DNA from: Acidianus hospitalis
GTDB lineage: Archaea; Thermoproteota; Thermoprotei_A; Sulfolobales; Sulfolobaceae
Assembly (NCBI GenBank): GCA_046533895.1
Contig: JAWDOK010000036.1
Location: 1 to 5,305 of the forward strand
Length of the DNA stretch: 5,305 nt
Direction of reading: 5' to 3'
Positions within the stretch are counted from its first letter, which is position 1; every line of letters begins with the position of its first letter. Shown here one piece after another: positions 1-5,305 of the stretch. The position numbers and the translations under genes are program-made. The notes beneath the pieces are model-generated. The model did not search any database. It was not told the origin of the DNA and was given only the letters and a program-made list of their open reading frames with translations.

Positions 1-17
1 CGACTATCTTATACCTA

Positions 18-45
18 AACAAGAAAATAAATAATATAGAAATAA
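18..45 (-). terminator. Possible T-rich archaeal terminator after the potassium channel gene
   Basis: On the minus strand, starting 11 nt after the channel stop codon, the sequence becomes pyrimidine/T-rich (reverse complement of 18-45, with TTATTT and TTATTTTCTTG blocks). Archaeal transcription often ends at such U-rich tracts without a hairpin, and I see no stem-loop here. All intergenic DNA in this window is AT-rich, so this is only suggestive. The rest of 1-56 shows no coding signal. Confidence 0.35.
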
Positions 46-56
46 TTAGTCAAATC

Positions 57-809
57 TTATTTTTCTCGTAATAGGGATAATAATTCGTTAGCCACTTGTT
101 TACTGGGGTTTATGATCTTTATATCTTTAATCTTTTTTACACTTTCTAATCTTTTTTCCAGATCTTCGTTGTGAACTATGGTTATAATATTTGATTCCTT
201 TGCTAATTCTGTTAATATAAGTATTACGTATAGCATATCAGACGAGTTCTGCATGTCCACTATAATGCTCTTTACTTTTTCTGGGTGGAATTTTCTTATT
301 TCATCTTCAGAAATTAAATTTATTGCATAAGCTTTTATTCCTTTTTCTGAGAGTTTTTCTGCCTCAGTTTTATCTGAAAGCAAAAGGATGTATTTTAGTT
401 TTTCCTTTTCGAAGTTTTCTGCTAATGATATATTAACTCCTCCACCACCTATCAGTAGCACTTTCACTTTGCTCATTTCTTCTTCAATTTTTTCTAACTT
501 ACTGGTTAAATCTAGGATCCTTTTGCTTGCGATATCTCCAGAAATGCTAGTTAACGCTGTAAGAAATGCCCCCATGCCAAAGACTATAAGAATTACAACA
601 AATATTTTTCCTATTGGTGTAATAGGTACAATATCTCCGTAACCTACTGTGGAGAGAGTAACTACTGTGAAGTATATTGAGTTAATTAAATTCATGCATT
701 CATTAAAGTTATGCCCTAAATGACCTAATATGAACGATCCTGCTACGCCAAAAATTACTACTCCCCCTAAAAGTAAGAGTGAAGCTATGGACCTAACAGA
801 TAATAACAT
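57..809 (-). CDS. Two-TM potassium channel with a single cytosolic RCK/TrkA-N-like domain
   Basis: A 250-residue ion channel of the MthK-like architecture. TM1 spans about residues 8-29, a pore helix about 42-53, the K+ selectivity filter TVGYGD lies at 54-59, and TM2 spans about 66-88 with candidate hinge glycines G78 and G80. A charged, coiled-coil-like linker (about 92-115) leads to a Rossmann fold from about 115 to 240. That fold has a beta strand ending in a glycine loop (IGGGGVN, 120-126), an acidic residue at the end of the second strand (D146), and a final strand-helix unit ending in INPSKQVANELLSLL. In RCK domains this fold binds NAD(H), nucleotides or Ca2+ to gate the pore. Two things are odd. 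The third Gly of the usual GxGxxG is Asn (N126), and there is no RCK C-terminal subdomain, so the protein is well short of MthK (about 336 residues). The ATG at 809 fits a TATA-like element 26 nt upstream. The gene follows the ABC permease by 43 nt on the same strand. The channel call is firm, but the ligand and gating are unknown. Confidence 0.93.
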   Translation of the reverse strand: MLLSVRSIASLLLLGGVVIFGVAGSFILGHLGHNFNECMNLINSIYFTVVTLSTVGYGDIVPITPIGKIFVVILIVFGMGAFLTALTSISGDIASKRILDLTSKLEKIEEEMSKVKVLLIGGGGVNISLAENFEKEKLKYILLLSDKTEAEKLSEKGIKAYAINLISEDEIRKFHPEKVKSIIVDMQNSSDMLYVILILTELAKESNIITIVHNEDLEKRLESVKKIKDIKIINPSKQVANELLSLLREK

Positions 810-830
810 ATATTTAACTTCTCTTCAAGA

Positions 831-846
831 AATAAAATATTTAATT
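831..846 (-). promoter_or_regulatory. Candidate TATA box for the channel gene
   Basis: The minus-strand sequence AATTAAATATTTTATT lies in the 43-nt gap between the permease stop and the channel start. Its TATTTTATT part is centred about 26 nt before the ATG at 809, the distance expected for a leaderless or near-leaderless archaeal transcript. No good Shine-Dalgarno site precedes the ATG, which fits this. The AT-rich background weakens the call, and read-through from the ABC genes is equally possible. Confidence 0.45.
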
Positions 847-852
847 AGTAAT

Positions 853-1620
853 TCACTCTGCCTGCATGTACTTGTTAGTTAAGTAACTACCCAGTATCAG
901 CATAATGAGCCCGAAGATTGCTAAAAAACCTAAGTAAGACCAGTTAGGGTCTCCTGAGAGTAGAACTTCTCTCCCCAACTCTGCAGAGTAAGTAATAGGA
1001 TTTACGTCGCTTATGTCTGAAAGCCAAGACGGGAAGAAAGCCCTTGGGAACAAGGCAGTACTGGAGAACATTAAAGGTAAGTTAAGTAAATTTGCAATAA
1101 CTCCTGGGGCCTGCCAGTCTGAAGTTCTAATTGTAAATATTGCATAGAGCGAAGAGAATCCCATACCTAAGAAAGTTAATGAAAGCACTATTGTTAATAT
1201 ACTTATTAGATTAATGTTAAGAGAAACACCCATAACTACTGCAGTTCCTATTAATATTGGCACTTGCAATAAACCTCTGGTTATTCCTCCGAAGACTTTT
1301 GCTAGAAAGACGTAATATTTTGGTACTGGAGTTATAAAGATTCTTTTCATGTAACCAAACCTTTTATCTTGTATTAAGCTCATTGAGGAAAACATTCCAA
1401 CGAAAAGCATTGACACGGAAAGCTCTCCAGGGAGGATGAATGCAATATAGTTTGTAGTGTGGAAGAATGAAATTAGTACTTCCTTAGGTAAGCCGGAGAG
1501 CGAACTACCGAAGAATACTAACCACATCACTGGCTGAGAAATTATCATGATCCACATGTAAATACTTCTATAAATTCTCTTAACTTCTCTCATGTACAGA
1601 GCTTCTAAGCCTTCTATCAT
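853..1620 (-). CDS. ABC-2 type exporter, membrane permease subunit (DrrB/NodJ-like)
   Basis: A 255-residue integral membrane protein of the ABC-2 exporter family, normal length for the class. After an amphipathic N-terminal segment with basic residues (1-20), hydrophobic segments lie at about 22-38, 57-82, 104-131, 137-162, 174-191 and 228-247, giving the six TM helices typical of the family. The loop after the second helix carries the family pattern D-KR-GYMKR--ITPVPK (85-101). A PLMFSSTALFP stretch (182-192) is followed by PSWL and NPITYSAELGRE (207-218), which matches the conserved C-terminal ABC-2 motif. Its ATG overlaps the stop of the ATPase gene (ATGA), and a GGAGG site sits 8 nt upstream, so the two are translated together and should form a 2+2 exporter. 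Relatives export drugs, lipids, polysaccharides or peptides. The substrate cannot be read from this sequence. The stop lies 43 nt before the channel gene. Confidence 0.95.
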   Translation of the reverse strand: MIEGLEALYMREVKRIYRSIYMWIMIISQPVMWLVFFGSSLSGLPKEVLISFFHTTNYIAFILPGELSVSMLFVGMFSSMSLIQDKRFGYMKRIFITPVPKYYVFLAKVFGGITRGLLQVPILIGTAVVMGVSLNINLISILTIVLSLTFLGMGFSSLYAIFTIRTSDWQAPGVIANLLNLPLMFSSTALFPRAFFPSWLSDISDVNPITYSAELGREVLLSGDPNWSYLGFLAIFGLIMLILGSYLTNKYMQAE

Positions 1621-2588
1621 CTTCTCGCCCTCCTTAGCATTGCGTAAAATCTCCTTGCGTCGAATTCCTCGTTTTCTTCTAAACTTCCTCCAGTTAAATT
1701 GAGGAATACTGTGTCAAGGGAAGACTTATTTATCTTGAGGGATTTAATATTATTCTGGCCCACTATACCTATTACCTTTAATAGAACTTCCTCAGCGTTT
1801 CCTACCTTAATTGCAATCTTCTTATTTTCGCTCTTTATCAACTTTCCTATGCTCTCTAGGTCTGAAAGGACTCCGTCCTTAGCTTCTTTTAATTCTATTT
1901 CTATTACGTCTCCACCGTATTTCTCCTTAAGCTCTTCTGGCGTACCTTGAGCAATTATTTTTCCACGGTTGATTATACTTATTCTATTACATAGCATATC
2001 AGCCTCTTCCATGTAGTGGGTAGTCAGCAGTATTGTAACTTGATAGTCCCTATTTATTTGCTTAATTAAATTCCAAAGGGAAGCTCTAGTATTTACGTCC
2101 AGTCCTATAGTTGGTTCGTCCATAAATATTATTTCTGGAGAGTGAAGTAATGCCATGGAAACTTCAAGTTTTTTCCTCATTCCAGTTGAAAATTTTCCTG
2201 CTTTTCTATTCTTGAATTCCTTTATTCCGAAGTACTCCAGAAGTTGATCTGCCCTTTCTTGCCAATCTTTTACTCCTAATAATTTTGCTTGTATTTCTAA
2301 GTTTTCCCAAGCAGTTAACTCGTCATCTAAAATGACTTCTGAAGATATCCAGCCTATTCTTTTTTTAACCTCTCTTGGCTTCTTTTTTACAGAAATTCCT
2401 GCAATTACTGCGTCACCTTCAGTTATTGGAGTTAAACCAGTAAGCATCTTTATTGTCGTAGTTTTTCCTGCTCCGTTAGGTCCTAAAAGCCCGTAAATTT
2501 CTCCTTTTTCTATTTCAAAACTAATACGATCTACAGCAACAAAGTCTCCGTACTTTTTAGTAAGGTTCTTAGCTATAACTATGCTCAT
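1617..2588 (-). CDS. ABC-2 type exporter, ATP-binding subunit (DrrA/CcmA-like, with DUF4162-like C-terminus)
   Basis: A 323-residue nucleotide-binding subunit that powers the permease encoded next. In order it has Walker A GPNGAGKTT (36-44), the DDELTAWENL stretch typical of DrrA-type proteins (88-97), the ABC signature as FSTGM (133-137), Walker B IIFMDEPTIGLD (153-164), the H-loop TTHYMEEAD (H191), and a C-terminal regulatory region of the DUF4162 type ending near SSLDTVFLNLTGG. A basic tail (RRARR) ends the protein. Two deviations stand out: the residue at the Q-loop glutamine position appears to be Ser (S83 in GWISSEV), and the signature is STGM instead of SGGQ. I chose the ATG at 2588 because residues after it (MSIVIAKNLTKKYG) match the family start and a TATA box is centred about 27 nt upstream. 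A longer reading from a TTG at 2609 would add seven residues and is unlikely. The stop overlaps the permease start by 4 nt. The surface-protein gene ends 39 nt upstream. Confidence 0.95.
   Translation of the reverse strand: MSIVIAKNLTKKYGDFVAVDRISFEIEKGEIYGLLGPNGAGKTTTIKMLTGLTPITEGDAVIAGISVKKKPREVKKRIGWISSEVILDDELTAWENLEIQAKLLGVKDWQERADQLLEYFGIKEFKNRKAGKFSTGMRKKLEVSMALLHSPEIIFMDEPTIGLDVNTRASLWNLIKQINRDYQVTILLTTHYMEEADMLCNRISIINRGKIIAQGTPEELKEKYGGDVIEIELKEAKDGVLSDLESIGKLIKSENKKIAIKVGNAEEVLLKVIGIVGQNNIKSLKINKSSLDTVFLNLTGGSLEENEEFDARRFYAMLRRARR
1629..1633 (-). promoter_or_regulatory. Shine-Dalgarno site for the ABC permease
   Basis: GGAGG on the minus strand, 8 nt before the permease ATG at 1620, lies inside the last codons of the ATPase gene. 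A strong internal SD at an ATGA overlap is the usual arrangement for a second cistron in archaea whose first genes are leaderless. It supports translational coupling of the two exporter subunits and fixes the permease start. Confidence 0.75.
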
Positions 2589-2607
2589 GAGAATATATAA
2601 TAAAAAC

Positions 2608-2621
2608 AAAGATATATCTTT
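2608..2621 (-). promoter_or_regulatory. TATA box of the ABC exporter genes within a 14-bp perfect palindrome
   Basis: AAAGATATATCTTT is identical on both strands and is centred about 27 nt before the ATPase ATG at 2588. On the minus strand an A-rich CAAAA precedes it, which could serve as a BRE. The placement predicts a leaderless transcript beginning at or next to that ATG. AAC (2605-2607) and GTT (2624-2626) extend the symmetry across a 2-nt bulge. A T-run (minus strand TTTGTTTTTATT) follows, so the same stretch could also end transcription of the surface-protein gene. Confidence 0.6.
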
Positions 2622-2627
2622 TTGTTA

Positions 2628-3494
2628 TTAGAACTTTCTTACCAAAATTAGTGCAGCTGCAAGTAAACCTATTATCCCTGTAGGGATTAAAAATTCCTCA
2701 GGTTTAATTGATTCTTGCTGTGTTGAATTTACATTTTCTTGGTTTGGCATCATAACACTGTCTAATTTTATATTCGTATTTTTCAGCAATATGCATAATG
2801 TTTCATTACCTTTGGAGTAAGTATTTAGGAAATTGTAGAAAGTAATATTCTTCTGGCTTTCACCAGTTAAGTAAAGCTTATAGAGTATCCCTTTTTGGAA
2901 CGTTAATATATTTCCTATCATAGTTGACGTATAGGTTATGTTAGCATACTTATTTTTGCCAAGTGCACTTAGGTATAAGAATGCTTTATATGAATCTAAA
3001 GTATATTGCTTGCCGTTAAAGACTACACTTTCAGTACTATTCGGCTGATAATTTATTTTATAATTAACTGTAATATTGAATATCTTAAATTCATTAGTAA
3101 CATTAAGCGTCATGTTTAGTAAACTTGATAAGTTAAATATTGTTATTTCCTTAACTAACGGATATTTTGAAGTGAAATTGAAAACATGATGTATTGTTTT
3201 ATTACTAACCGAGGTCATGAATGGTGAAGAATAGTTAGTAAATATATAGCCCGTAACGATGATTGTGTTATTATACTTGTTATTGCCTATTTTTGTTGAC
3301 GTTATATTCAAATTTATTAAGGATTCCTTACACGATGTAGTAAAATATTTTCCTGAATGGTAAGAGTGATAGTTTATTGAATAATCCATAAAATATGTAG
3401 TAGAAGATGACGAATTTGCCATAATGATAGAAGGTAACATTGCTGATGAAATTAAGACTAGTATAGTTGCTAACCCAACTACTATTTTGCTCAT
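2628..3494 (-). CDS. Exported, C-terminally membrane-anchored, sequon-rich protein of unknown function
   Basis: A 288-residue protein I do not recognise. It begins with a short basic start (MSK) and a hydrophobic segment (about 4-25, ending SIIMANSS) that reads as a signal peptide. A long extracellular part rich in Asn, Ser, Thr and Tyr follows. A C-terminal hydrophobic helix (about 269-285, IPTGIIGLLAAALILV) ends in RKF, a typical single-pass anchor with a positive cytosolic tail. The extracellular part has 15 N-x-S/T sequons (N27, 63, 75, 87, 98, 106, 121, 127, 131, 140, 152, 185, 216, 230, 256). This suggests heavy N-glycosylation, as on Sulfolobales cell-surface proteins. Only two cysteines lie outside (C55, C234) and they could pair. 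Alternating hydrophobic/polar stretches suggest beta structure. The gene lies 39 nt upstream of the ABC exporter ATPase on the same strand. It might be an accessory or substrate-side partner of the exporter, but the sequence does not prove this. It lacks motifs of a classical solute-binding protein. The ATG at 3494 is supported by a TATA box 26-27 nt upstream. Confidence 0.85.
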   Translation of the reverse strand: MSKIVVGLATILVLISSAMLPSIIMANSSSSTTYFMDYSINYHSYHSGKYFTTSCKESLINLNITSTKIGNNKYNNTIIVTGYIFTNYSSPFMTSVSNKTIHHVFNFTSKYPLVKEITIFNLSSLLNMTLNVTNEFKIFNITVNYKINYQPNSTESVVFNGKQYTLDSYKAFLYLSALGKNKYANITYTSTMIGNILTFQKGILYKLYLTGESQKNITFYNFLNTYSKGNETLCILLKNTNIKLDSVMMPNQENVNSTQQESIKPEEFLIPTGIIGLLAAALILVRKF

Positions 3495-3516
3495 AATTTG
3501 TATTATCTTGCCAGCA

Positions 3517-3531
3517 TTAAAATACCTTTTT
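3517..3531 (-). promoter_or_regulatory. TATA box and BRE-like element for the surface-protein gene
   Basis: The minus strand reads AAAAAGGTATTTTAA. TATTTTAA (3524-3517) is centred 26-27 nt before the ATG at 3494, with a purine-rich BRE-like AAAAAGG directly upstream. No Shine-Dalgarno site precedes the ATG. This fits a leaderless transcript and would be the first promoter of the four-gene minus-strand cluster. Confidence 0.6.
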
Positions 3532-3618
3532 ACAACAGTATCTAAAACCTTTCATCAAAAATTATTGTTATTTTGGTCTTAATTCGTTTTTACAATTTTA
3601 TTAGATTAGTATTGCACT

Positions 3619-3633
3619 AAAAAAGATATAAAA
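3619..3633 (+). promoter_or_regulatory. TATA box and BRE-like element for trpB2
   Basis: AAAAAAGATATAAAA: the GATATAAAA part is centred about 29 nt before the ATG at 3658, preceded by a run of A that can act as BRE. If this is the TATA box, transcription starts around 3654-3658. The upstream ATG at 3634 would then not be in the mRNA, which decides the trpB2 start. The rest of the divergent spacer (3532-3618) is AT-rich with no convincing operator. Confidence 0.6.
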
Positions 3634-3657
3634 ATGACTTCTTCTTTCTTATTAACT

Positions 3658-4941
3658 ATGATTGTTAGATACGATCTTCCGCAGGATAAAATACCCACAA
3701 CTTGGTATAATATATTGCCAGATCTTCCAGAACCTTTACCACCACCTAAGGATGAAACAGGAAAAGCTTTTGAAGTATTGAAGGAAGTATTACCTTCAAA
3801 AGTCCTTGAAATAGAATTTTCACAAGAAAGATATATAAAAATTCCTGAAGAAGTCCTTGAAAAATATTTACAAGTAGGAAGACCAACTCCAATTATAAGA
3901 GCTAGGAAGCTTGAAGAATATTTCGGTAACGTAGTTAAGATTTACATGAAAATGGAAAGTCATACTTATACTGGTTCACATAAGATTAATAGTGCGTTAG
4001 CTCACGTTTATTATGCGACATTAGATAATGCTAAATTCGTTTCAACTGAAACTGGTGCAGGCCAATGGGGAGCGGCAGTTGCTTTAGCCGCTGCATTATT
4101 CCATATTAAGGCTCACGTTTTTATGGTAAGGACTAGTTATTTTGCAAAACCTTATAGAAGATACTTAATGCAAATGTACGGTGCAGATGTCCATCCGTCT
4201 CCTTCAGAATTTACTCCTTACGGAAGAGAAGTTTTACAGAAGGATCCTAATAATCCTGGCTCCCTTGGAATAGCGATAACAGAAGCAGTTAAATATGCTC
4301 TAGAGAATGGCGGAAAATACGTTGTAGGGAGTGTAGTGAATTCTGACATACTCTTTAAGACCATAGCAGGACAAGAAGCTAAGGTTCAAATGGAAATGAT
4401 AGGAGAGGATCCAGATTACATCATAGGAGTAGTAGGTGGAGGATCAAATTATGCAGCTTTAGCTTTTCCTTTCTTAGGAGAGGAGTTACGTTCTGGAAAA
4501 GTTAGAAGAAAATACATTGCCTCTGGATCTTTAGAAGTTCCCAAGATGACCAAAGGGGTTTATAAATACGATTATCCGGACACAGGAAAAATATTACCTC
4601 AGCTTAAGATGTATACTATAGGCTCAGATTTCATTCCTCCACCAGTTTATGCAGGTGGGTTAAGATATCACGCAGTCGCACCTACTTTATCTCTATTGAT
4701 GAGCAAAGGAATAGTTGAGGCGAGAGATTACGACCAGGAAACGGCATTTGCTTGGGCTAAGCTATTTTCTCAAATAGAGGGATGGGTTCCAGCTCCGGAA
4801 ACAAGTCATGCGTTACCAATAATTAAGGAGATTGCTGATGAAGCAAAGAAGTCTGGAGAAAAGAAAACAGTACTGGTTAGCTTTTCTGGCCATGGTCTAT
4901 TAGATTTAGCAAACTATGCTGAAGTACTAGGTTTCAAATGA
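3658..4941 (+). CDS. trpB: Tryptophan synthase beta chain, TrpB2 type
   Basis: A 427-residue PLP enzyme that makes L-tryptophan from indole and an activated serine. TrpB2 enzymes are reported to prefer O-phosphoserine and to bind TrpA weakly or not at all. The PLP lysine is K109 in TGSHKIN, the catalytic Glu is E131 in ETGAGQWG (TrpB1 has ETGAGQHG), the PLP-phosphate loop is GGGSN at 260-264, and the C-terminal cofactor loop is SGHGLLDL from 410. The long N-terminal extension with WYNILPDLPEPLPPP and the blocks YAGGLRYH and PAPETSHA are TrpB2 hallmarks. The protein looks full length and undamaged. I chose ATG 3658 (MIVRYDLPQ) because TrpB2 relatives I recall begin just before the same DLPQ stretch and a TATA box lies 29 nt upstream. 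Starting at ATG 3634 would add eight residues (MTSSFLLT) and place the TATA box against the start codon. The gene ends with tandem stops (TGA TAG). No trp-pathway neighbour is visible, so it stands outside a trp operon here. No clear terminator follows. Confidence 0.96.
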   Translation: MIVRYDLPQDKIPTTWYNILPDLPEPLPPPKDETGKAFEVLKEVLPSKVLEIEFSQERYIKIPEEVLEKYLQVGRPTPIIRARKLEEYFGNVVKIYMKMESHTYTGSHKINSALAHVYYATLDNAKFVSTETGAGQWGAAVALAAALFHIKAHVFMVRTSYFAKPYRRYLMQMYGADVHPSPSEFTPYGREVLQKDPNNPGSLGIAITEAVKYALENGGKYVVGSVVNSDILFKTIAGQEAKVQMEMIGEDPDYIIGVVGGGSNYAALAFPFLGEELRSGKVRRKYIASGSLEVPKMTKGVYKYDYPDTGKILPQLKMYTIGSDFIPPPVYAGGLRYHAVAPTLSLLMSKGIVEARDYDQETAFAWAKLFSQIEGWVPAPETSHALPIIKEIADEAKKSGEKKTVLVSFSGHGLLDLANYAEVLGFK

Positions 4942-4950
4942 TAGAATTCC

Positions 4951-5305
4951 TTGGCTGAAAACCTCAAGAAAAGTATTCAATAAGGAGAATAAGAGAACCT
5001 CGTAAGGATTCGTTCCATCAAAAGGCCATGGAAATTGTGAAGTGAATTATTAATGAAGCTGATAGAATGAATGCTAACGTAATTAAGCTAAGAACCTTAT
5101 CAAGGAAGTGAATAACCTACTAAGGAGTTAATGAATAAGCTCTACTGAACCGTAGGAGTCAATATTTGATTGAATAGTAAACCTGGAAGCTTAGTTCAAT
5201 ATGCTAATCCTAGTTATTCTTGTTTCATGTCCTAAGTGCGGGCGAAAATGCTTGAAGTCTTTCAAAGGTACTTCCACTGTGTGAAGATACGAAAACGTTA
5301 TGTTA
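4951..5305 (+). pseudogene. tnpB: Decayed 3' half of a tnpB (OrfB, IS200/IS605-type) gene, continuing past the window
   Basis: No single frame is open, but consecutive pieces in all three plus frames read as one TnpB C-terminal half. They are LAENLKK (4951-4971), SFHQKAMEIVK (5010-5042), a TGA stop, IINEADRMNANVIKL (5046-5090), NLIKEVNNL (5093-5119), KELMNKLY (5122-5145), LNRRSQYLIE (5145-5174), a TAG stop where TnpB usually has Trp, KPGSLVQYANPSYS (5179-5220), VSCPKCGRKCLKSFKG (5222-5269), YFHCVK (5269-5286) and YENVML (5288-5305). Sulfolobales TnpB proteins typically carry a comparable order: helical region, VIKLEDLKNL with the RuvC-II Glu, YRRIQYWIEW, VNPSYSS, a zinc ribbon CPKCG...C..CGYEN, then DRD with the RuvC-III Asp. 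Here the EDLK stretch, one zinc Cys and the DRD stretch appear deleted. Intact TnpB is an RNA-guided nuclease of transposons. This copy cannot make it. The N-terminal half is absent and trpB2 ends 9 nt upstream. Family-level subtype is not assigned. Confidence 0.88.

Noticed and set aside
388..642. 84-codon plus-strand open frame opposite the channel gene
   Set aside because: It is the antisense shadow of a strongly supported channel gene and shows low-complexity Ser/Ile/Pro composition with no domain.
1699..1950. 83-codon plus-strand open frame opposite the ABC ATPase C-terminus
   Set aside because: It lies antisense to a conserved gene, with no promoter and no recognisable protein features.
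853..2588. Naming the exporter DrrAB (drug resistance)
   Set aside because: The motifs support only the ABC-2 exporter class. Nothing in the sequence shows the substrate.
2589..2609. TTG start at 2609 extending the ABC ATPase by seven residues
   Set aside because: The predicted transcription start lies at or next to the ATG at 2588, and the extension has no family match.
2628..3494. Substrate-binding protein of the ABC system
   Set aside because: ABC-2 systems are exporters without solute-binding proteins, and the protein lacks recognisable binding-protein motifs. Only the surface location is supported.
3527..3595. Direct repeat TTTTTACAA at 3527-3535 and 3587-3595 in the divergent spacer
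   Set aside because: A 9-nt match in AT-rich DNA. One copy overlaps the BRE region of the surface-protein promoter and the other has no matching placement, so chance is enough.
5222..5305. A small zinc-ribbon protein gene (CPKCG motif)
   Set aside because: The motif continues a collinear TnpB relic, the frame breaks within 20 codons, and it has no start codon or promoter of its own.
1..5305. CRISPR array, tRNA, rRNA or terminal inverted repeats of an intact insertion sequence
   Set aside because: No spaced direct repeats, no tRNA-like GC-rich clover-leaf segments and no paired element ends were found on reading both strands.

Overview
The window looks like chromosomal DNA of a thermoacidophilic archaeon of the Sulfolobales. 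The reasons are low GC with AT-rich intergenic DNA, TATA/BRE-type promoters about 26-29 nt upstream of start codons (leaderless layout), a TrpB2-type tryptophan synthase beta chain of the kind I remember from Sulfolobus relatives, a sequon-rich membrane-anchored surface protein, and a decayed TnpB gene whose surviving pieces resemble Sulfolobales IS200/IS605-type elements. The assignment is made by recognition, not by a database search.

Layout. Four genes run leftward on the minus strand from 3494 to 57. They are an exported, C-terminally anchored protein with 15 N-glycosylation sequons (3494-2628, unknown function), an ABC-2 exporter ATPase (2588-1617), its membrane permease overlapping by 4 nt (1620-853), and a two-TM potassium channel with one cytosolic RCK-like Rossmann half-domain (809-57). 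The gaps are 39, -4 and 43 nt. The ATPase and permease are certainly one unit, coupled by an ATGA overlap and a Shine-Dalgarno site. The surface protein, the ATPase and the channel each have a plausible TATA box of their own, so read-through and independent transcription are both possible. A T-rich tract at 45-18 may end transcription.

A 139-163 nt divergent intergenic region separates this cluster from trpB2 (3658-4941, plus strand). That gene is a complete PLP-dependent tryptophan synthase beta subunit 2, and no other trp genes are visible.

The 364 nt after trpB2 hold no intact gene. Read across all three plus-strand frames, they spell the C-terminal half of a TnpB (OrfB) protein: the region around the second RuvC motif, then the zinc ribbon. 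At least seven frame changes and two in-frame stops break it up, and it runs off the right edge. Several of the implied small deletions fall on residues expected to be catalytic or zinc-binding, so this is a dead relic.

No CRISPR array, tRNA or rRNA was seen. The best candidate for an undescribed system is the surface glycoprotein + ABC-2 exporter + minimal RCK channel cluster, but a functional link rests only on gene order.
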